Origin: Halorubrum salsamenti
GTDB lineage: Archaea; Halobacteriota; Halobacteria; Halobacteriales; Haloferacaceae
DNA: 64,000 nucleotides
Direction: 5' to 3'
NCBI RefSeq assembly: GCF_007671685.1
Contig: NZ_VCNL01000002.1
Span: forward strand, 434,001 to 498,000
How positions within the stretch are numbered: position 1 is the first letter of the stretch; every line of letters starts with the position of its first letter. The notes below the pieces were generated by a model, which did no database searches, was not told the DNA's origin, and saw nothing but the letters and a program-made list of their open reading frames with translations. The translations under genes and the position numbers were made by a program. Shown piece after piece: positions 34,088 through 44,832 of the stretch.

Positions 34088-35086
34088 ATGCTGGACCGCC
34101 TCCGCGATCTCACCCAGCGCGCGTACCTCCGACACCTCCGCCGGGAGATCGAGGACGTGCCGACGCACGTCGCGATCATCCAGGACGGGAACCGGCGGTA
34201 CGCCCGCGAGCGGGGCGAGGACGCGCCCGACGGCCACCGCGCGGGCGCCGACACCACCGAGCGCGTGCTGGACTGGTGCGCGGATCTGGGCGTCGCGGAA
34301 CTGACGCTGTACGCCTTCTCGACCGAGAACTTCGAACGCCCGGACGAGGAGTTAGAGCCGCTGTTCGACCTGCTGGAGGACAAGCTCCGCGACTTCGCCG
34401 ACGCCGACCGCGTCCACGAGCAGGGAGTTCGTGTCCGCGCCATCGGCGACGTCGATCGGCTCCCGGCGCACGTGCGCGACGCGGTGGAGTACGCGGAGCG
34501 CCGCACCGCGGACAACGACCGGTTCACGCTGAACGTCGCGCTGGCGTACGGCGGCCGGACAGAACTGCTCGACGCGGCGACGGCGATCGCGCGCGACGTC
34601 GACGACGACGACCTCGACCCCGACGACGTCGACGTCGAGACCGTCGAGGACAGGCTGTACGACCGCCCGGTTCGCGACGTCGACCTCATCGTCCGGACCG
34701 GCGGCGACGAGCGCACCTCGAACTTCCTCCCGTGGCACGCGAACGGCAACGAGGCGGCCGTCTACTTCTGTGCGCCGTACTGGCCGGAGTTCTCGGAGGT
34801 GGAGTTCCTCCGCGCCATCCGCACGTACCAGTCGCGCGAGGAGTCGTGGCGCCGGGCCCGTGCGGAACGCGCGGTCGCGCTCGTCCGGGCGGTCGCCGAG
34901 GTCGAGATCGCCGAGGCGCACGCGGTCGCGAGACGGCTCCGCGCCCGGCTCCCGATCGACGCCGACGCGCTCGCCGCCGCGCTACCAGGCGACGCCGAGG
35001 GCCCGGACGAGGGCGGACCCGCGCCCGAAACCGCGGCCCGAACCCCAACCGGAGAAAGCGACGCGGAGCCGGAGTCGGCGGACTGA
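34088..35086 (+). CDS. uppS: Polyprenyl diphosphate synthase (cis-prenyltransferase)
   Basis: This is a 332-residue enzyme that lengthens prenyl diphosphates in cis to make the lipid carrier used in glycosylation. Diagnostic motifs are HVAIIQDGNRRYARERGED..GHRAGADT, ELTLYAFSTENFERP, NVALAYGGRTEL, DVDLIVRTGGDERTSNFLPWH and AAVYFCAPYWPEFSEVEFLRAI. The catalytic Asp is in QDGN. The last about 45 residues are a Pro/Glu/Ala-rich tail not needed for the fold. A TATA-like AAAGTACATA lies about 25-35 bases upstream. Confidence 0.95.
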   Translation: MLDRLRDLTQRAYLRHLRREIEDVPTHVAIIQDGNRRYARERGEDAPDGHRAGADTTERVLDWCADLGVAELTLYAFSTENFERPDEELEPLFDLLEDKLRDFADADRVHEQGVRVRAIGDVDRLPAHVRDAVEYAERRTADNDRFTLNVALAYGGRTELLDAATAIARDVDDDDLDPDDVDVETVEDRLYDRPVRDVDLIVRTGGDERTSNFLPWHANGNEAAVYFCAPYWPEFSEVEFLRAIRTYQSREESWRRARAERAVALVRAVAEVEIAEAHAVARRLRARLPIDADALAAALPGDAEGPDEGGPAPETAARTPTGESDAEPESAD

Positions 35087-35122
35087 GTGCCCGCGAAACG
35101 GCGACAAAAGCGGAACTCCGCG

Positions 35123-35581
35123 CTACGCCGGGTTCTTCCGCGTCAGGTCGCTCCCGCAGATCGGACACCGCTCCTTGTTCTCGTCGAAGGTGCGGTTGCA
35201 GCCGACGCACTGGAACCGCCACTCGCGCTCCTCGGAGATGCCGTCACGCGCGATCGCCTCGACGGCGATGTCGAGCCGCTCCGCGACGTTCTGCATCGCG
35301 TAGTCGTCGGTGACCAGCGTCGCGCTCAGCTCCAGCGCGGTCGCGATCAGCCGGGTGTCGGTGTCGGACAGCTCCGCGGCGTCGCCGGAGCCGCGCGCGG
35401 CGCGCCGCACGTTGTCGAGGACTTCCGGGGCCGGGACGTGGATCGTCATTCCGGAGCCCTCCATCGCGTCGAAGCGGAGCGCGCCCTCACCGGTGAGTTC
35501 CTCGTGGACTTCGGGCACCGAGACCACGTCGTCGTCGGTGGTGTACTCGTGGATGAACGCCGATGTGTCGAGGACTTCCAT
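35123..35581 (-). CDS. Ribosome-maturation endonuclease Nob1 (PIN domain with zinc ribbon)
   Basis: This is a 152-residue protein. The PIN nuclease domain has VLDTSAFIH at the start, a conserved Glu in VPEVHEELTGEG and Asp residues in LSDTDTRLIATALEL and LVTDDYAMQNVAERL. A C-terminal zinc ribbon follows (FQCVGCNRTF, ERCPICGSDL). Archaeal Nob1 trims the 3' end of 16S rRNA precursors. Its ATG overlaps the stop of the PRC-barrel gene, so the two are co-transcribed. Confidence 0.93.
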   Translation of the reverse strand: MEVLDTSAFIHEYTTDDDVVSVPEVHEELTGEGALRFDAMEGSGMTIHVPAPEVLDNVRRAARGSGDAAELSDTDTRLIATALELSATLVTDDYAMQNVAERLDIAVEAIARDGISEEREWRFQCVGCNRTFDENKERCPICGSDLTRKNPA

Positions 35582-35826
35582 CAGCGGGCGACGACGATGT
35601 AGTCTTTCACCGCCTGCACGTTCGCAACCGGCACTTTCAGGCGACCCATCTCGTCGACGTCGAAGCCCGAGCGCTCCGGGCTGAGGTGCTCGTGAGGACT
35701 CACGAGCAGGTCGGAGAGTTCGCCCGACTTGAGGTCCATCGTGATGTTGTAGAGGTCCCCGAGTTCCGTTCCGTCCGCGCTCATCACCGCCTTCCCGGAG
35801 AGGTTCTCCGCGAGGATGTCGACCAT
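35581..35826 (-). CDS. PRC-barrel domain protein
   Basis: This is an 81-residue protein made of a single PRC-barrel (MVDILAENLSGKAVMSADGTELGDLYNITMDLKSGELSDLLV, ending KVPVANVQAVKDYIVVAR). Archaeal single PRC-barrel proteins are small, widespread and linked with RNA-related functions and, in some species, cell division. The start at 35826 is supported by a TTTAAG TATA-like box about 25-31 bases upstream; a longer in-frame ATG at 35862 lies on the far side of that box. It is the first gene of an operon with nob1. Confidence 0.87.
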   Translation of the reverse strand: MVDILAENLSGKAVMSADGTELGDLYNITMDLKSGELSDLLVSPHEHLSPERSGFDVDEMGRLKVPVANVQAVKDYIVVAR

Positions 35827-36036
35827 GTTCCCACGGTCCCGGGCAACGGTCTTAAACTCCACGGGGGCGTCGGACGGGCGACAGACGGGTGCCGGGCGTG
35901 GCGACGCCGGCGAGCGCCCCGAGATGTCGCGGTCCCGGCGGCCGCTCCCCCCGCGATCCGGACGGGCGCATTTTGAAAGGCTTAACTGACGTCCGGGCCG
36001 AACAGGAGATAACCGACCTTTTCGGGGCGATCACTG

Positions 36037-37830
<1,794 letters not shown>

Positions 37831-37855
37831 GTCGTCGGGGCCGAGGTGGACGCCC

Positions 37856-37981
37856 TCAGAGCGCCTCGCCGCAGCTCGGACACTCCGGACCGCGCTCGCC
37901 GTCGACCGGCTCGACCGCGATCCGACAGTTCTCACACCACCGTCGCGCTCTGTCATCGTCGCCGGGGACGTCGTGTGTCAC
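37856..37981 (-). CDS. Small zinc-ribbon protein, 41 residues
   Basis: A short minus-strand frame starts with GTG at 37981 and ends with TGA at 37856. It encodes RRWCENCRIAVEP followed by PECPSCGEAL, giving two CxxC knuckles, the second of the CPxCG type. Haloarchaea have many such zinc-finger micro-proteins. It is convergent with infB and 63 bases upstream of the modE stop on the same strand. No better in-frame start exists. The two spaced CxxC pairs make chance unlikely, but the function is unknown. Confidence 0.65.
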   Translation of the reverse strand: MTHDVPGDDDRARRWCENCRIAVEPVDGERGPECPSCGEAL

Positions 37982-38044
37982 GTGTCTAGGGGTGAAACGG
38001 GGGATAACCGTCGTCGACGTCGCCGGGAGACGCGACGGTCGACC

Positions 38045-38797
38045 TCACTCCCGGACCGACCGTCCCACGTGCTCTACCACCCGCGTCGCGGTCGCCTTCC
38101 AGCGGATCGCCACGGCGTCGCCCGCGTCCAGCTCCAACCGCTCCGCGCTCTCGGCCGTGATCAACACCCGGAACGCGACGCCCGAAACCGCGACCCGCAC
38201 CGTCGACACCGTCTCGCCCGCGTCGATCCCGACGACCTCGCCGCGAAGCCGGTTCCGGGCGCTCGTCGAGTCCGGGTCGACCCGCTCGTCGCCTTTATAA
38301 ACGGTCACCGCGTCGGCGCCGATCCGCACCTGCACGGCGTCGCCGACCGCCACCGTGTCGCGGGCGTCGCTCCCGTCGTCTCCCCCATCGTGGAGACCGC
38401 GCACCTCTCCGACCGCGGTGTCGACGTCGGCCAGCTCGCCGTCGACGCTCGCGACCGTCCCGTCGAACACCGTTTCCGGAACCTGCGCGGTCGCGGCGAG
38501 CACGGCTTGAAGGCGGTCGTACCGGTCGAGGAGGTCGCGACCGGCTCCCGAGAGCCGGCTGCCGCCGCCGCCGGAGCCGCCGCGCTGGCGCTCGACGAGG
38601 GTCCCGAACGCGTCCTCCAACGCCTCGATCCGCGAGAGGGCGCGGGCGCGGGAGCGACCCAGATCCGAGGCCGCGCCGGCGACCGACCCCGCCTCGTGGA
38701 CCGCTCGGAGAAGCGCGGCGTCGCGGCCGTCGAACTCGACGCCGTCCTCGATGAGCGCGGCCCGGCCGCGGCCCGCGGCGCCGCCCGTTTCGTCCAT
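38045..38797 (-). CDS. modE: ModE-like molybdate/tungstate-responsive regulator
   Basis: This is a 250-residue protein. The N-terminal ModE-type winged helix (FDGRDAALLRAVHEAGSVAGAASDLGRSRARALSRIEALEDAFGTLVERQRGGSGGGGSRLSGAG) is followed by two TOBE/Mop-like oxyanion-binding domains (about 105-180 and 185-245). The second has VYKGDERVDPDSTSARNRLRGEVVGID and VRVAVSGVAFRVLITAESAERLELDAGDAVAIRWKATATRVV. It is divergent from the tupABC tungstate importer and is its obvious candidate regulator. Confidence 0.88.
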   Translation of the reverse strand: MDETGGAAGRGRAALIEDGVEFDGRDAALLRAVHEAGSVAGAASDLGRSRARALSRIEALEDAFGTLVERQRGGSGGGGSRLSGAGRDLLDRYDRLQAVLAATAQVPETVFDGTVASVDGELADVDTAVGEVRGLHDGGDDGSDARDTVAVGDAVQVRIGADAVTVYKGDERVDPDSTSARNRLRGEVVGIDAGETVSTVRVAVSGVAFRVLITAESAERLELDAGDAVAIRWKATATRVVEHVGRSVRE

Positions 38798-38984
38798 ACA
38801 CCGACCGTCGCCCCGCGAGGTGTTGGTGTTTTCCCTCCGACCGCGGCTCTCCGCGTAGCCGCGTCCGGGACGTAACTGCCTCCGGACGAGATCGAGGCCG
38901 GAGCGGAGGCGATCGGACCGCCGGAGCGAACGCCGTCACCGTCTCTACCAGACGCGCCCATCGCCCGCTTCCGATTTCACATAA

Positions 38985-39020
38985 TCGGTATCGGTTACGA
39001 TCGCGGCAGAAGCTATATCC
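38985..39020 (+). promoter_or_regulatory. tupA promoter region
   Basis: A TATA-like CTATATCC at 39012-39019 lies 25-32 bases before the ATG at 39044, which fits a leaderless tupABC transcript and decides that start over the in-frame GTG at 39038. Just upstream the sequence ATCGGTATCGGTTACGAT (about 38985-39003) contains TCGGT twice and may be where the divergent ModE-like protein binds. It does not match the bacterial ModE palindrome clearly. Confidence 0.45.
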
Positions 39021-39043
39021 GACATCGGCCCATCGGTGTGTCC

Positions 39044-39973
39044 ATGTCGATACATCGACGACGATTCGTCGCCGCGCTCGGTGCAGGTGCAGTCGCGAGT
39101 ACAGCCGGCTGCACGCAGCTGGGGATCGGCGGCAGCGACGACCAGGCCGCCGTGGCCGGCGAGACGCTCACGCTCACGACGACGACGAGCACCTACGACA
39201 CGGGGCTGCTCGACGAGATCCACACCGACTTCGAGGAGATGTACGGCGTCACCGTCGACGCCGTCGCCCAGGGGACCGGCGCGGCCTTGGAGTCGGCCCG
39301 CAACGGCGACTCTGACGTGGTGATGGTCCACGCCCGCGGGCTCGAAGACGAGTTCCTGCGCAACGGGTACGGGGTCAACCGCCGCGACCTGATGTTCAAC
39401 GACTTCGTCATCGTCGGGCCGGAGAGCGACCCGGCGGGGATCCAGGGGATGGACTCGGCGACGGAGGCGCTGACGGCCATCGCCGACGCGGGGGCGACGT
39501 TCGTCTCTCGCGGCGACAACTCCGGGACGCACACGAAGGAACTCAATCTCTGGGAGGCCGCGGGCACCGAGCCCGGCGGCGACTGGTACCAGGAGACCGG
39601 CACCGGGATGGGCGAGGCGCTGAACGTCGCCAACCAGCAGGGGGCGTACACGCTCTCGGACCGCGGGACGTTCATCTCCCAGCGCTCCGAGGTCGATCTC
39701 ACGATCCTCGTGCAGGGACCCATCGAGGACGGGCCGGAGATCCTCGCGAACCCCTACGGGATCATGGTCGTCAATCCCGGCGTCCACGAGAACGCCAACT
39801 ACGACCTCGGGATGGCGTACATCGGCTGGATCACCAGTCCGGGCGTCCAGAGCTCGATCTCGGAGTACCAGGTGAACGGGGAACAGCTGTTCTTCCCCGA
39901 AGCGGTCTCGGAGGACCCCGACTTCCAGCAGTACGTTCCGGAGGGTTGGAGTAGCGACGGCTCGGACGCGTAA
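39044..39973 (+). CDS. tupA: Tungstate-binding lipoprotein TupA
   Basis: This is a 309-residue extracellular binding protein. The N terminus has twin arginines and a lipobox ([20 protein letters not shown]), so it is a TAT-exported lipoprotein. The mature protein opens with [18 protein letters not shown], the oxyanion-binding TTTS motif of TupA proteins, and later has [18 protein letters not shown]. This fits tungstate import better than the molybdate protein ModA. It is first in tupABC. Confidence 0.9.
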   Translation: MSIHRRRFVAALGAGAVASTAGCTQLGIGGSDDQAAVAGETLTLTTTTSTYDTGLLDEIHTDFEEMYGVTVDAVAQGTGAALESARNGDSDVVMVHARGLEDEFLRNGYGVNRRDLMFNDFVIVGPESDPAGIQGMDSATEALTAIADAGATFVSRGDNSGTHTKELNLWEAAGTEPGGDWYQETGTGMGEALNVANQQGAYTLSDRGTFISQRSEVDLTILVQGPIEDGPEILANPYGIMVVNPGVHENANYDLGMAYIGWITSPGVQSSISEYQVNGEQLFFPEAVSEDPDFQQYVPEGWSSDGSDA

Positions 39974-39975
39974 GC

Positions 39976-40692
39976 GTGCCAGTCGACTCGGCCGTCCAAC
40001 TGGTGCCGGCACTCCTCGACCTCCCGTTCAGGGAGGGGTACGTCCGGAGCATCATCGTCGTCTCGCTGTACGTGAGCGTCCTCGCGGTGACGCTGAGCAC
40101 GCTCGTCAGCGTCCCGGTCGCGGTCCTGTTGGGTTTCGCCGACTTCCCCGGCAAGCGGTTCGTCAAGTCGGTGATCAACACGGGGATGGGGTTCCCGAGC
40201 GTCGTCGTCGGCCTCGTCGTCCTGTTCGCGGTCTCAAACCAGGGACCCCTGGGATCGCTCAATCTCATCTTCACCAAGGAGGCGATGATCATGTCCCAGT
40301 TCGTGCTCGCGACGCCGCCGATCACGGCGATCAGCCTCGCCGCGATCACGGGGGTCGACGACGGCGTCCGCGACGCCGCGCGCGTCCTCGGCGGGACGCG
40401 GCTCGACGTCGCGCTCGTCGTGTTGAAGGAGGCGCGGTACGGGATCGCGACTGCGATACTGGCCGGGTTCGGCCGCGCGATCAGCGAGGTCGGCTCCGTG
40501 CTCATCGTCGGCGGCAACATCACCAGCGCGGACGGCATCTCGAAGACGCGAACCCTCACCACCGCGATCCAACTGGAGGCCAGACAGGGGCAGTACCAGA
40601 CCGCGATGGTGCTCGGCGCGGTGCTCGTCGCGCTCGTGTTGACGGTCAACGCGGTCGTCGTCCGCTTCGGCGACCGGGGGGTCCAGAGCTGA
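39976..40692 (+). CDS. tupB: Tungstate ABC transporter permease TupB
   Basis: This is a 238-residue membrane permease with five to six helices and the cytoplasmic EAA-type loop ([56 protein letters not shown]). The start codon is GTG two bases after the tupA stop. The stop overlaps the tupC ATG by one base. Together with TupA and TupC it forms the tungstate importer. Confidence 0.9.
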   Translation: MPVDSAVQLVPALLDLPFREGYVRSIIVVSLYVSVLAVTLSTLVSVPVAVLLGFADFPGKRFVKSVINTGMGFPSVVVGLVVLFAVSNQGPLGSLNLIFTKEAMIMSQFVLATPPITAISLAAITGVDDGVRDAARVLGGTRLDVALVVLKEARYGIATAILAGFGRAISEVGSVLIVGGNITSADGISKTRTLTTAIQLEARQGQYQTAMVLGAVLVALVLTVNAVVVRFGDRGVQS

Positions 40693-41456
40693 TGCTCCGG
40701 GTCGCGAACGCCTCGCGGTCGTACGGCGACGAGACCGTGCTCCGGAACCTCTCCATCGAGGTCGGGTCGGGAGAGGTCGTGGCCGTCATCGGCCCCTCCG
40801 GCGTCGGCAAGACGACGCTGCTCCGACTGCTCGCGCTCTCGCTCGAACCGGACGAGGGCACCGTCGCGCTCGACGGCACCGACGCGTGGGCTGTCGACGC
40901 CGCCGAACGTCGGGCGCTCCGGCGTCGGGTCGGGATGGTGTTTCAGGAGGCGAGCCTCTTCGACGCGTCCGTCGCTCGAAACGTGGAGTACGGGCTCCGC
41001 GTCCGCCGGTCGTGGCGCGACCGGCTCCACGACGAGGTCGCCGGGCTCGTCCGGTCCAACGGGGTCGCCGACGCCGTCCACGAAGCGCTCGACGTGGTCG
41101 GGTTGACCCAGAAGGTGGTACAGCAGGCCGACTCGCTGTCCGGCGGCGAGGCCCAGCGGGTGTCGTTCGCCCGCGCGCTGGCGTACGAACCTGACGTCCT
41201 CCTCCTCGACGAGCCGACCTCCGACCTCGATCCGCGCAACACCGCGGTCATCGAGGACGCGATCGGCGAGGCGCGAGACCGCGGGATCGGCGTCGTCGCC
41301 GCCACGCACGACATGCATCAGGCCGAGCGGGTCGCGGACAGGGTCGCGGTGCTGCTCGACGACGGGATCACGGAGATCGGGCCGACGGAACGGATCTTCG
41401 AGGACCCCTCGGACGAGCGCACTCGGAAGTTCATCTCGGGCGAGCTGGTGTACTGA
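40692..41456 (+). CDS. tupC: Tungstate ABC transporter ATP-binding protein TupC
   Basis: This is a 254-residue ABC ATPase. Walker A is GPSGVGKTT, the Q loop is in MVFQEASLFD, the signature is LSGGEAQRV, Walker B is VLLLDEPTSDLD and the switch His is in AATHDMHQAERV. It overlaps tupB by one base, so the two are translationally coupled. It is the last gene of the operon and is followed by a dispersed repeat element. Confidence 0.92.
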   Translation: MLRVANASRSYGDETVLRNLSIEVGSGEVVAVIGPSGVGKTTLLRLLALSLEPDEGTVALDGTDAWAVDAAERRALRRRVGMVFQEASLFDASVARNVEYGLRVRRSWRDRLHDEVAGLVRSNGVADAVHEALDVVGLTQKVVQQADSLSGGEAQRVSFARALAYEPDVLLLDEPTSDLDPRNTAVIEDAIGEARDRGIGVVAATHDMHQAERVADRVAVLLDDGITEIGPTERIFEDPSDERTRKFISGELVY

Positions 41457-41497
41457 CGCGTACTGGGAGTATGTATCGCAGATCGATCGGGTAGTCG

Positions 41498-41885
41498 TTT
41501 ATAAATGAACGAGTGGTGTTGCTATCAGCTGTTTATACGTGATCGATGGGTTTGCGGTGAACACTTCCAAAGCCCCAGTCGCGAGGACGGCGCACGCTCG
41601 CTGTGCTCCTCAGTCGCTCACTTCGTTCGCTCCTTGCGGTGTCGCCGGCGGCTTCGCCGCCGGCTTTCCGTGGCGCGTAGCGCCACGCTACTTACGTCGC
41701 CTGCGCCGTCCTCGCGACTGCTCCTTTGAGTCCACCCGACCAACCGCACCGCCTCACGCCTCCCCAGCCTCGTCGGCGGCTTCGCCGCCGGCTGTCAGAG
41801 GGACCTTCGGTCCCTCACTCCTCGCGGTCGCCAGTGGCGGCCGCTCGGAGGCGCGCGCCACCGCACAGTTTATTTATAAGCGATC
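41498..41885 (-). repeat. Dispersed modular hairpin element, copy 1
   Basis: The element fills the intergenic space between the convergent tupC and bcp genes. Read on the minus strand it has the same boxes in the same order as copies 2 and 3: CGCTTATAAATAAACTGTGC (41866-41882), CCGACGAGGCTGGGGAGGCG (41756-41775), CTGGGGCTTTGGAAGTGTTC (about 41559-41578) and TTATAAAC-type motifs near 41531 and 41498. The DNA between boxes holds hairpins, including GAGGGACC-TTC-GGTCCCTC (41798-41816) and two GGCGGCTTCGCCGCC stems. Short open frames in it are repeat-derived and not credible genes. No transposase is encoded. Confidence 0.8.
41576..41720. repeat. 19-base inverted repeat enclosing nested hairpins, inside copy 1
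   Basis: CAGTCGCGAGGACGGCGCA at 41576-41594 is the exact reverse complement of TGCGCCGTCCTCGCGACTG at 41702-41720. The enclosed DNA contains two further stems, GCCGGCGG-CTTCG-CCGCCGGC (41644-41664) and CGTGGCGC-GTA-GCGCCACG (41669-41687). The whole could fold as a multi-branched structure. Copies 2 and 3 lack this insert, so it is an extra module of copy 1. Confidence 0.85.
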
Positions 41886-41898
41886 TCGCTGTCGATCA

Positions 41899-42366
41899 TC
41901 AGTTCTCCAGCGCCTCGATGTCGTCGAGTATCTCGACCGCGTGGTCCTCGGGGGAGACGCCCTCGTAGGCGAGCGCGACCGTCCCGTCAGCGTCGAGGAC
42001 GTACGTGTTCCGGAACACGCCGTCGAAGGTGTTGCCGAACATCTGCTTCTCTCCGTAGGAGTCGTACGCGCTCGCGACCTCGCCGTCGGGGTCCGAAAGC
42101 AGCGTGAACGGGAGGTCGTACTCCTCGGCGAACGGTTCGAGGTCCTCGACGGGGTCGTCGCTGACCCCGACGACCGCGACGTCGGCGCCCTCGAAGGCGT
42201 CCCACTCGTCGCGGAAGCCGCAGGCCTCGGTCGTACAGCCCGGCGTGTCGGCCCGGGGGTAGAAGTAGACGACCGTGTAACGCGCCGCGGACGGGTCGAC
42301 GGTGACGGTGGCTCCGTGCTGGTCAGACAGCGTGATCTCGGGTGCGGGATCGCCCGGTTCGAGCAT
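41899..42366 (-). CDS. bcp: Peroxiredoxin, Bcp/PrxQ type
   Basis: This is a 155-residue thiol peroxidase. The peroxidatic Cys is in YFYPRADTPGCTTEACGFRDEWD, with a second Cys five residues later as in PrxQ enzymes. GVSDDPVEDLEPFAEEYDLPFTLLSDPDGEVASAY and RNTYVLDADGTVALAYEGV complete the fold. It reduces hydrogen peroxide and organic peroxides using a thiol donor. It is convergent with tupC across repeat copy 1. Confidence 0.95.
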   Translation of the reverse strand: MLEPGDPAPEITLSDQHGATVTVDPSAARYTVVYFYPRADTPGCTTEACGFRDEWDAFEGADVAVVGVSDDPVEDLEPFAEEYDLPFTLLSDPDGEVASAYDSYGEKQMFGNTFDGVFRNTYVLDADGTVALAYEGVSPEDHAVEILDDIEALEN

Positions 42367-42430
42367 ACGTCCCGTGGTTTCGCCCCGGTATTAGGACGTT
42401 CGGTCCGGTTCTTTTTTACCCGCCACTGTC

Positions 42431-44731
42431 ATGGAGCCGGTATCGATGGAGTGGCAACCGACGCCGTACACGGCACCGTTGCTCGTGGCGGCGCTCGCGT
42501 CGTTCTCCTTCGCCGTGTACGCCGTCAGAAACCGGGCCCGGAAGGAGACGCCGCTCGTGCGGAGCTTCGTCGCGGTCACCGTCGCCAGCGGGGTCTGGTC
42601 GCTGGCGTACGCGGCGCAGCTGTCGGCGGCGACGCTCGAGGCGACCCTGTTGTGGAACCGCCTCGTCTGGGTCGGGATCGCGGCGCTCGCCGTCGCCTGG
42701 CCCGCGTTCGTGTTCGCGTACGTCGGCTGGATGTCGTGGCTCAGACCCCGTCGGTTCGTCCTCCTCTGTCTCGTTCCCGCGGCCGCCGTCGGCGGAGTTC
42801 TCGCTCTCGGCGCCGACCCGCTCTTTTACACGTCTCCGTCGCTGGACGGCGCGAACGGGTACCTCGTTACGGAGTATCTGCCGACGCCGGCGCTCATCGG
42901 CTTCATGACGTACAGCTACGCGGTGAACCTGTTCACCTTCGGTGTGCTCGGCTACGCCGCACTCGTCCGGGACGGCGTGTTCCGGCGGCAGGCCGTGCTT
43001 CTGCTCGCCGCCGGCCTCGCGCCGATGACCGTCGGTGTCGTCGGGGTTGCGGGATTTCTCGGTCCCGTGTTCGTCGACCTCACGCCGGTCACGTTCGCGG
43101 CCACTTCAGGCCTACTTGGTTGGGTCGTGTTTCGACACCGACTCCTCGACCTCTCACCGGTCGCCCGCGACGCGGTGTTCTCGAACCTCTCGGACGGGGT
43201 CGTGGTCGTCGACGCCGACGGTCGCGTCGTCGATTTGAATCAGCCGGCACGCCGGCTGTTCCCGTCCGCGGCGGTCGGCCGTGACGTCGAGACGGCGTTC
43301 GAGGACGTGCCGGCCGTAGCCGATCTCGCGTCGTCGACCGGGACCGCCAGCGGGAAGCGTTCCGACCGCGGTGCCGGGCCGGAACCGGACGGCGATCTCA
43401 GGGTGACCCTCAACGGGGACTCCGCCCCCCGCTTCCTGACCGTCGCCGCCCACTCGATCGCCACCGCGGGGATCGGATACGAGAGCGGTAGTGAGACGGC
43501 GGGAGGGACCGTCCTCCTGTTCCGCGACGTCACCGAGCGCGAGACGCTCCAGCGGCGCTATCGGGCGCTCATCGAGAAGTCGCCGAACGTCATCGCCGTC
43601 TGTGGAACCGACGGGCTGCTCCGGTACGTGAGCCCGTCGATAGAGCGGCTGCTCGGTCACTCGCCCGCGGCGATCGAGGGGCGGCCGGTGATCGATCTCG
43701 TCCACCCCGACGACCAGCGGGAGGCGCAGCGCGCGTTCGAGCAGGCCTTCGAGACCGACGAACAGCAGTCGCTCGACCATCGGATCGCGCACGCCGACGG
43801 GAACTGGCGCCGGTTCGAGACGACGGTCGAGCGCCTGTTTAAGGACACCGAGGAGGTGGTGATAACCGCCACCGACGTGACCGAGAGCCGGCGGTACGAA
43901 CAGCGGCTCCAAGTACTCAACCGGGTCCTCAGACACGATCTGAAAAACGACACGAACGTCATCGGTGGGTACGCGGACCTCCTGCGTGACCACATCGACG
44001 ACGAGGGGGGCGAGTACCTCGACGTCATCGACCGGAAGGTCGAGACGCTGACGCATCTCAGCGACCAGGCCCGCGAGATCGATGTCGCGCTCCACAGCGA
44101 CGGAGCGCGCGCGGAGATCGACCTGTCGGCGCTGGTCGCGCGGCTCTGCGACTCGCTCGCGTCGTCGTTCCCGGAGGCGACGGTGACGGTGTCGACGCCG
44201 GACGCGGCGGTGGTGTGCGCGGACGAGCTGTTGGAGTCCGCGGTCCGGAACGTGTTGGAGAACGCGGTCGTCCACAACGACGCGGACCAGCCGATCGTCG
44301 AGGCGGCCGTCGACCCGGACGACGGCGGCTACCGGATCGCCGTCGCGGACAACGGCCCGGGGATCCCGCCGGTCGAGCGGAGCGTGTTCTCGGAGACCAG
44401 AGAGACCGCGCTCGAACACGCGAGCGGGTTGGGCCTCTGGCTCGTCCACTGGATCGTCACCGAGTCCGGCGGGGATCTGGAGATCCACACGCGCGAGCCG
44501 ACGGGGACGCTGATCACGATGTGGCTCCCGACGCCCGACGGCGACGCTGCGGAGGGGGAGGAGGAGGAATCAGAAGAGGGGGAAGAGGCGTCTGAGTCCG
44601 CGGATCCGGAAGGGCCCGAGGGGGCGGTCGCGGGCGCCGAGACGGAGACGAAGGCGGACGACGGTCCGAGATCCGATCGCGACCCGGCCGCCGGCGGGGT
44701 CCCGTCGGCCGACCGCGACCCCGCGCCGTGA
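42431..44731 (+). CDS. Membrane sensor histidine kinase (7TM, PAS, PAS, kinase)
   Basis: This is a 766-residue kinase. The N-terminal about 230 residues form seven hydrophobic helices of the histidine-kinase 7TM sensor type (TPYTAPLLVAALASFSFAVYAVRNRARKE). A PAS-like domain follows (AVFSNLSDGVVVVDADGRVVDLNQPARRLFPSA), then a clear PAS/PAC (YRALIEKSPNVIAVCGTDGLLRYVSPSIERLLGHSPA). The phosphoacceptor His is in VLRHDLKNDTNVIGGYADLL, and the ATPase has NAVVHND, DNGPGIP and GLGLWLVHWIV. The last about 70 residues are an acidic tail. No response regulator is adjacent, which is common in haloarchaea. The signal is unknown. The ATG at 42446 is an alternative start. Confidence 0.88.
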   Translation: MEPVSMEWQPTPYTAPLLVAALASFSFAVYAVRNRARKETPLVRSFVAVTVASGVWSLAYAAQLSAATLEATLLWNRLVWVGIAALAVAWPAFVFAYVGWMSWLRPRRFVLLCLVPAAAVGGVLALGADPLFYTSPSLDGANGYLVTEYLPTPALIGFMTYSYAVNLFTFGVLGYAALVRDGVFRRQAVLLLAAGLAPMTVGVVGVAGFLGPVFVDLTPVTFAATSGLLGWVVFRHRLLDLSPVARDAVFSNLSDGVVVVDADGRVVDLNQPARRLFPSAAVGRDVETAFEDVPAVADLASSTGTASGKRSDRGAGPEPDGDLRVTLNGDSAPRFLTVAAHSIATAGIGYESGSETAGGTVLLFRDVTERETLQRRYRALIEKSPNVIAVCGTDGLLRYVSPSIERLLGHSPAAIEGRPVIDLVHPDDQREAQRAFEQAFETDEQQSLDHRIAHADGNWRRFETTVERLFKDTEEVVITATDVTESRRYEQRLQVLNRVLRHDLKNDTNVIGGYADLLRDHIDDEGGEYLDVIDRKVETLTHLSDQAREIDVALHSDGARAEIDLSALVARLCDSLASSFPEATVTVSTPDAAVVCADELLESAVRNVLENAVVHNDADQPIVEAAVDPDDGGYRIAVADNGPGIPPVERSVFSETRETALEHASGLGLWLVHWIVTESGGDLEIHTREPTGTLITMWLPTPDGDAAEGEEEESEEGEEASESADPEGPEGAVAGAETETKADDGPRSDRDPAAGGVPSADRDPAP

Positions 44732-44832
44732 CCGCGCGCCACGACCGCGCGCTGTGGCCCGCCTCCCGACCCGTTGCGGGCCCGCGAACTCCCTCCGCAA
44801 CCTCTTTGCGGTCGGTCGCCGAACTCGATGAC

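Noticed and set aside
41505..41968. Short frames within repeat copy 1, and similar ones in copies 2 and 3, with shared SKAP and HASPA peptides
   Set aside because: The similarity comes from the repeated DNA boxes. The frames have no promoter-start agreement, shift between copies and are broken in copy 2.
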